DNA of 64,000 nucleotides from Sporisorium sorghi (taxonomy: Eukaryota > Basidiomycota > Ustilaginomycetes > Ustilaginales > Ustilaginaceae): the NCBI GenBank assembly GCA_023212695.1, contig JALCCG010000090.1, forward strand, positions 1 to 64,000. Reading direction: 5' to 3'. A program made the position numbers and the translations under genes. The notes beneath the pieces were generated by a model that did not search any database, was not told the origin of the DNA, and was given only the letters and a program-made list of their open reading frames with translations. Positions 59,027 to 64,000 of the stretch are shown one piece after another. Each line of letters starts with the position of its first letter. The stretch's first letter is position 1.

Positions 59027-60634
59027 TCAACGGTACAGAGCAGACTTGAACGCAGACAGACCCTGGAGATAGCCGTGCTCGAACTCCCAGACAAACTTGC
59101 TGCCCTGCCCTTTGGCCTGAGCGTGTGCAGCCGTCCTGGTCTTCTGCCACTGCCCCACGAATCCGATCTCGTTCGCCTCGTCCGCTTTGAGGAACTCGAG
59201 CGAGTCGGCCCAAGCGAGGTTGAAGCCCTCGGTGAAGCGCCAGTGCTCGTACGGCCCACCCTTCTGCTGATCCCAATAGCCCGCATGGCCCGAAAGAGCG
59301 CCCTGCTGCGCACCGTCGCGCGCACCCTCGAGCTCCTGCACCGACTTGCGCTGCCCACGGTGCGGATCGAGATGCTGCGGGAGCACGCCTCGCTCCACCG
59401 CAGAGTAGAAGCCCCAACCCGTATCGGGACCGCCCTCCTTCTTGAGTGTCCAGAAGAAGTAGCCGGCGCAGAACTTGTCGTAGCTCTTCCACTGGTTAAA
59501 CGCGTACTCGGCCTTGGCGGGTCTCTGCTGGTCCTCACCGCCCAGGTGCTGCAGTGAAGAAGGGTTGAGCGCAGCACTCCACTCGCCGATGATGATCGAA
59601 CCGCCGCAACGCTGCGACATGCTCTGCAGCCATCCAGCCGTCTCGCCGCAGCCATCGGTGCTGGTCGGGTGCGGCGAGGTGCCCGGGTGCAACTTGCGAG
59701 CGTGGTCCTCGCATCGCATGGAATGGTCCGGCGGCGTGAAACAGCGGTAGAGGTGGTAGTCGACCACGAGGAAGTTGTTGGCAGCGGCTCGCTGTCCGAC
59801 GTACCCGGTGTAGTGGTTGGTGTCCCAGGCGTCGCCGAGGTAGAGTGGGAGCGCGGCGGCTTCGGGCGACACGGAGCGGATCTGAGCGACGGCCTGATCG
59901 TAGAAGCCCTGCAGCTTGCCCGAGTTCTTGGGCTCGTTGATGAGCTCAAAACCGACAACGTTCTCGAAGCGAGCGTACTCGGCAGCCATGGCTTTAAGGA
60001 TGTCGACCGTCTTTTGCTGATCGCTGCTCGAGCTCCAGAGAGCCGCCTTGCCCCCACTGACGCCGCAGTGGCCGTCGGCGTTCTGTCCACCAGGAGCGCC
60101 GTGGAGGTCGACGAGCACGCCGACGTTGCGCCCGGCCGCCGACTCGATGGCGCGCTGGATACGAGCGAAGGCTCCCTCGTAGATGGGGGCGTACTTTTCG
60201 AAGTCGGTACCCTTGAGCAAATCGCGCACCTGCTCATTGGGATGTCCGGCGAGGAAGTGAAAGTAGCCTACGGGAATACGGACGGTGTTGATGCCGTGAT
60301 CAACCATCCACTGAAGATCGCCATCGTTGATGAAGTTGTCCCAGTGGTTCTCGAGCATCGCCTTGGCCTCGTTAGGGTCCATACCCGCGACGACATCGAG
60401 CTCGCTGCCTTTGGGATCTTTGGCTTTTTGGAAGAGCGAAGGGGTGAGCCAGCCCTCGAGCGAGAACCACGAGCCGAGGTTGACACCGCGCTGCTTCCGG
60501 TGAAGGTAGATGTCGCGGCGCGTGGGCGGAACATCGACGGAGGTGGGCGGCGGCGCCTGCGAGCTGACCTCTGCTGGCGCACCACCAGCCGGCTTGTCGA
60601 ACTTGTCCTGCACTTTTCCGAGGAACTTTTTCAT
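59027..60634 (-). CDS. Intracellular GH5 glucan 1,3-beta-glucosidase-like enzyme (Exg3/YBR056W type)
   Basis: 535 residues, single exon, from ATG 60634. GH5 landmarks appear in order: RGVNLGSWFSLEGWLTPSLF, NTVRIPVGYFHF, VLVDLHGAPGGQNADGHCG, FELINEP with acid/base Glu234, VVDYHLYRCF, and IIIGEWSAAL with nucleophile Glu351, then CAGYFFWTLK. The protein starts MKKFLGKVQDKFDKPAGG and has no signal peptide. This sets it apart from the secreted exoglucanases and matches the cytosolic members known from yeasts. A related basidiomycete branch cleaves sterol glucosides, so the natural substrate may be a glycolipid rather than wall glucan. Assignment to the GH5 family is firm; substrate is not. Confidence 0.9.
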   Translation of the reverse strand: MKKFLGKVQDKFDKPAGGAPAEVSSQAPPPTSVDVPPTRRDIYLHRKQRGVNLGSWFSLEGWLTPSLFQKAKDPKGSELDVVAGMDPNEAKAMLENHWDNFINDGDLQWMVDHGINTVRIPVGYFHFLAGHPNEQVRDLLKGTDFEKYAPIYEGAFARIQRAIESAAGRNVGVLVDLHGAPGGQNADGHCGVSGGKAALWSSSSDQQKTVDILKAMAAEYARFENVVGFELINEPKNSGKLQGFYDQAVAQIRSVSPEAAALPLYLGDAWDTNHYTGYVGQRAAANNFLVVDYHLYRCFTPPDHSMRCEDHARKLHPGTSPHPTSTDGCGETAGWLQSMSQRCGGSIIIGEWSAALNPSSLQHLGGEDQQRPAKAEYAFNQWKSYDKFCAGYFFWTLKKEGGPDTGWGFYSAVERGVLPQHLDPHRGQRKSVQELEGARDGAQQGALSGHAGYWDQQKGGPYEHWRFTEGFNLAWADSLEFLKADEANEIGFVGQWQKTRTAAHAQAKGQGSKFVWEFEHGYLQGLSAFKSALYR

Positions 60635-62423
60635 CTTGACGTTGCTGCGGAAAGCTCGGATGGATGAAGAAGCAACGAAAGGAAGGTCAAGATATAGCGA
60701 GCAAGGCTTTACAAGATGCAGCTTGAAGGCGGCAGAGGCTGACTGAATGCTCTCGACAGCTCGAGGTCATGATGATTTTTGGAAGCTTCTCCTCCACCTG
60801 CAGGCCAAAGAAAAAAAAAAAAAAAAAAAACGTGCATGGCTTGACAGCCGCACAGCCTTCATATTCGAAATGACGCACAGACGACGATGACGCTTCTCGG
60901 GAATGTAAAAGAGTAAAGGAGCGCCAATCGGAAATCGTCCCGATCTTTGCATTGAGTGATGCCGATCTGGAGTTGGATCTTGAAGCGCAGTCAGAGCGCC
61001 GACTCGTAACGGACGGATGTGTTTCGCCGGTGGGGCGAAGAATCCGATGCGGGGAAGCTTGAATGCATCGTGGGACCAATGAGGCTGTGGGCGTGGGGCT
61101 GCAGGAAAGAGATGTCACATGTCTATTGGTCATCGGTTGGCCGAGGGTTGGCATACAGAATGAGATGCACTCTCTCCGCACTAGGTCAGGTGCAGCGGAG
61201 AGAGCCGTGAGATCGCCGGTCAGGTTGGTTGGCATTGAATGTGGCGGAGGACGGCCAAAGAGGAAAGAGCCTTGCGAGCCATGAACGAGTTCTTGGCATT
61301 CTCAGGTTGCGGCATTTGTGCTTCTTGTGTGTTCTTCTTGACCTGGGACCGATGAGCAGCCGGTGATGGACGACATCTTCTTCGTTGCTTCGTTTTGCCG
61401 TTGTTTCAAGGTCAGAAGGAAATTGCGAAGCTTGGCAATCGCGACAGACAGCGACAAGAAGGACGAAGAAGACGACGACGTGCCAAGGACGCGAATTTGA
61501 GACTCAGCTCAGCGCTCTTCTTCGTGGGTTGCGGGTATTTTTCGCGAGAGAGAAGAGCGGGCGGGCATGGGGGAATCCTTGGTCGAAGTCGAGACCGCGA
61601 GAGACATCCTGCTTTTGAACGGCGCCGAGATTGTACCGAGGATCGAGTGGAGCCAAGCCACCACCACCAAGTCAAGTTGATTTCTCAGCACAGGCTTCAA
61701 AGGCGAGAGACAAGATGAAAGAAACGTCTTTTTGCCAACGGCCCGAAGCGCAGCAGCAAGTGGTCTCATTGGCGAGATCAAAGTGAGAGTAACTTTCCCG
61801 CTGTCTGATCTCGCTTCGAGGTCACTCAACGTCAACGTGATACGGCTGTTGAATGTCGTTTCGGCAAGATTGGCACCAAGCACAGGTTGGACGGCAGACA
61901 ACAGCAGCAGCAGCAGCAAACTCAGGCTTCGAGGCCTTTCTTTTTCCCTTTTCTTTTTGAGTTTGGTTGGGTGGGATAGGGTGCCTGCGGAAGGAACGAC
62001 GGCCCAATCTCCGAAATTGTGCACTTGGTGTCGGCACTGCGCCGATGCCGTTGCAAAAATGTCACCGCGTCACTGATGTGATTGGCCGACTGCATTTTCT
62101 CAATTTCATACAGTATCCGCAAAGCCTTCACTGCTTCTTGGATCCTCCTCATCGGCACTTCCTTTCCCTTTCCCACGATCATCCAATCCATCACACACAC
62201 TCACGTCCAAGAGAATGGTCACAAACGCATCCTCAACAATCGTCACTTTACGCTAGCTCCAGAGCTTGGACCACTTGCTCTCTCACGCCCTTCCACGATC
62301 AGCATTCATCTGCGTTTGCTCCGAAGGACCGACCGATACCTCACCTCATCAATCACAAGTGATCTGATCGCACATCAAGCATTCCTTTGACCTTATACGC
62401 CAGTCAACGCACTCTAGCCCAGC
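60635..62423. other. 1.8 kb without a convincing gene
   Basis: Promoter of the minus-strand GH5 gene, an A run at 60808-60829, and the leader of the next plus-strand gene. A minus-strand frame at 61509-62024 contains a Leu-rich, signal-like stretch, but it starts at GTG and lacks coding bias. A CAG run lies near 61904-61918. Confidence 0.5.
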
Positions 62424-64000
62424 ATGCATCCACCTCCGAGCCACATGGCTCACAACTCGACCACCCTCTACCAAACCATCACCAATACCCTTGGCAGAAC
62501 CAATACCCGTTCCAACTCGTCCTCTTCCTCAGCCTCCAGCATGAGCCAGTCCTCACAGCGATCTCCACCACCGAGCTCACACAAGAGGACCTCGTCGCAG
62601 CACAAGAGCTCCTCCTCGTCCTTGCCCACCTCGTCGCTCCCACGCAACCTTATCTTTGACTATGTCCGTCCAGAAGAGGTCCGCGCCGCACACGCTCTCG
62701 AGGTCGAGGGCTACCCTCCAGAAGATGCCGCAAGCTACGAGAAGCTGCTCTCTCGCCAAACGGCTGCTCCGCATCTGTTCCTAGGCGCTTTTGTGCCCAT
62801 GCCGCCGCCTAAGGTTGCAGGGCCCCTCTCTGTGTCCGGCCAGCCTCGCAGGAGAATCGTCGGGTTTATCACGGCTACCGCTGCACCCGCTCTCACTCTT
62901 CGCTCCATGTCGACGCACGACACTTCGGAAGACGCCCGTATCGTCTGCATTCACTCGGTCTGCGTCGCTCCCGAGATGCAGAGGAAAGGTTTGGCGACTA
63001 GGATGCTCGAGAACTACATCTCTCGCGTCCGCAAGGCAGAAGAGGGCAAAGGCCCCGAAGGCGACAAGGGCAAACGCGGATACGAGACCTTGGCACTGCT
63101 CGCGCACGAAGAGCTCACCGGTCTCTACAAGAAGGTCGGCTTCCGCATTCAGTGCGTCAGCCACATTCAGTACGGCAGCGGTCAGTGGCTCGAAATGAGG
63201 CGCAGCATCTATCCAACTCCCAGCAGCAGCGGCCCAGCTAGCCGCATCGGCTCGCAGTTGACCAGGACCGCTTCCGCCACTTCTTCCTCCGCAAGCGACG
63301 ACAACGCTGCCGGTCGCAAGATGACTTCCACGCTTACACCCACCGCACAGGCTTTAGCCTCGTCGGCCGAATCGACGCCAACCACCGAGGAGAAGAAAGC
63401 ACTCGCACCGGCTGAGAACAAATCGGTGCCTTCCACGCCCAAGTCGACCTCGCCTCCCGGTATGCCCTCGCAGGCCTCCATCATGGCCGCCCTCGCCGCC
63501 CAATCCCAGCCGGGCAAGAACCCCGGTCAGACATACACCTCGATCCTCGGCCAAGCCGTCGCTGCCAAGACGCCCGCCGAAGACGCCGGGATGGCGCTCG
63601 AAGCGCGCCTCGTCGATCGCGAGACCGGCACCAACCTTGCCAAACTGTACTGTCCCATGGAGAACTGCCGCTGCTGCATCCTCGCCAAAGGCGCTGGCGA
63701 GTTCACGCGCAAGGAGAGCGGGCCGCTGTCCAACCCGGCGCTGGAGCTGCCCAACTCGCCTCTGCCTCCGCAGGCACCTGCGTTCCCGCTGCATGCTGCG
63801 AGCGCGGGGGTGTCGCACCGACTGCTGACCAGCGTCAAGGGGTTCTGGATGGTCGCGGGTCCGCTGCAGTTTGACAATGTCGGCTTTTCGCGCGACCTCA
63901 AGTGGACGGTTCCGAACGACCCTACTTCGCCCAAGGCTGTGTCGGCCCAGGCGTCGGGCAGCAACTCGCTGAGCAGCAGCGTCGAGCTCTCGGGCCAGCG
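62424..64000 (+). CDS. GNAT acetyltransferase fused to an Mss4/Dss4-like domain (3' end outside window)
   Basis: Open from ATG 62424 through the window edge: at least 525 residues, no stop. A Ser-rich leader (1-72) is followed by a GNAT domain (about 75-255) with FDYVRPEEVRAAHALEVEGY, CIHSVCVAPEMQRKGLATRM (acetyl-CoA loop), ETLALLAHEELTGLYKKVGF and the final beta strand. This pattern is closest to arylalkylamine (serotonin) N-acetyltransferases. A disordered linker (about 265-355) leads to an Mss4-like segment: LYCPMENCRCCILAKGAGEF (about 408) and GFWMVAGPLQFDNVGFSRDL (about 473). That fold binds zinc and, in Dss4/Mss4, nucleotide-free Rab GTPases. A low-complexity insert then begins where the second CXXC would be expected. 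The combination in one chain is unusual. Confidence 0.8.
   Translation, partial: MHPPPSHMAHNSTTLYQTITNTLGRTNTRSNSSSSSASSMSQSSQRSPPPSSHKRTSSQHKSSSSSLPTSSLPRNLIFDYVRPEEVRAAHALEVEGYPPEDAASYEKLLSRQTAAPHLFLGAFVPMPPPKVAGPLSVSGQPRRRIVGFITATAAPALTLRSMSTHDTSEDARIVCIHSVCVAPEMQRKGLATRMLENYISRVRKAEEGKGPEGDKGKRGYETLALLAHEELTGLYKKVGFRIQCVSHIQYGSGQWLEMRRSIYPTPSSSGPASRIGSQLTRTASATSSSASDDNAAGRKMTSTLTPTAQALASSAESTPTTEEKKALAPAENKSVPSTPKSTSPPGMPSQASIMAALAAQSQPGKNPGQTYTSILGQAVAAKTPAEDAGMALEARLVDRETGTNLAKLYCPMENCRCCILAKGAGEFTRKESGPLSNPALELPNSPLPPQAPAFPLHAASAGVSHRLLTSVKGFWMVAGPLQFDNVGFSRDLKWTVPNDPTSPKAVSAQASGSNSLSSSVELSGQ

Noticed and set aside
61509..62024. 171-codon minus-strand frame with a Leu-rich signal-like stretch
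   Set aside because: Initiates at GTG; the Leu run comes from a CAG microsatellite on the other strand; remainder lacks coding character.

Overview
The window is nuclear DNA from a basidiomycete fungus, most likely a smut (Ustilaginales; Ustilago, Sporisorium or Moesziomyces type). I infer this from the gene repertoire, GC-rich third codon positions, mostly intron-less genes, rare short introns with GTAAGT or GTGAGT donors, and CT-rich leaders. Species was not determined. I support about 26 protein-coding genes. There are no rRNA genes, CRISPR arrays or intact transposons, and one tRNA-like relic.
Layout: a poly-G tract and a gene-poor leader (1-1592); a Sec7/PH Arf-GEF (1593-7550); the peroxisomal multifunctional beta-oxidation enzyme (9322-12296); an unrecognised coiled-coil repeat protein (12630-14255, minus); APC/C subunit Apc5 (15515-17957); a hotdog thioesterase (18486-19311); the Bud32 kinase with an unusual alternative 3' exon (19786-22087); a GPI-type fasciclin protein (22441-23853, minus); a gene-poor stretch; Sec61-beta (minus) divergent from Mrp10 (26260-27668); KNL1/Spc7 (minus) divergent from a Dus1-type tRNA dihydrouridine synthase (28261-34076); Spt5 (minus) divergent from mitochondrial EF-Tu (34342-39477); a SNAPC3-like protein (minus) divergent from TFIIIA (39765-44281); NAT9 (minus) divergent from a Trp-Phe repeat protein (44320-47497); a 3'-truncated PAF-acetylhydrolase (48128-49522); 3.5 kb without a convincing gene; a quinone oxidoreductase, acyl-protein thioesterase, secreted protein, kynurenine-formamidase-like hydrolase and intracellular GH5 glucanase (53004-60634); and a GNAT-Mss4 fusion running off the right edge (62424-64000).
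The genes are mainly housekeeping: transcription (Spt5, TFIIIA, SNAPC3), mitosis (KNL1, Apc5), translation and tRNA modification (EF-Tu, Mrp10, Dus1, Bud32), secretion (Sec61-beta, Arf-GEF) and lipid metabolism (Fox2, thioesterases). They do not form a pathway cluster. Many are divergent pairs sharing 350-870 bp promoters, or convergent pairs with 38-290 bp between stop codons. I found no convincing new multi-gene system. The most interesting items are single-gene oddities: a Bud32 stop codon placed inside a splice donor, leading to a 168-residue in-frame extension; the Trp-Phe helical-repeat protein; the GNAT-Mss4 fusion; and the PAF-acetylhydrolase lacking its catalytic half.
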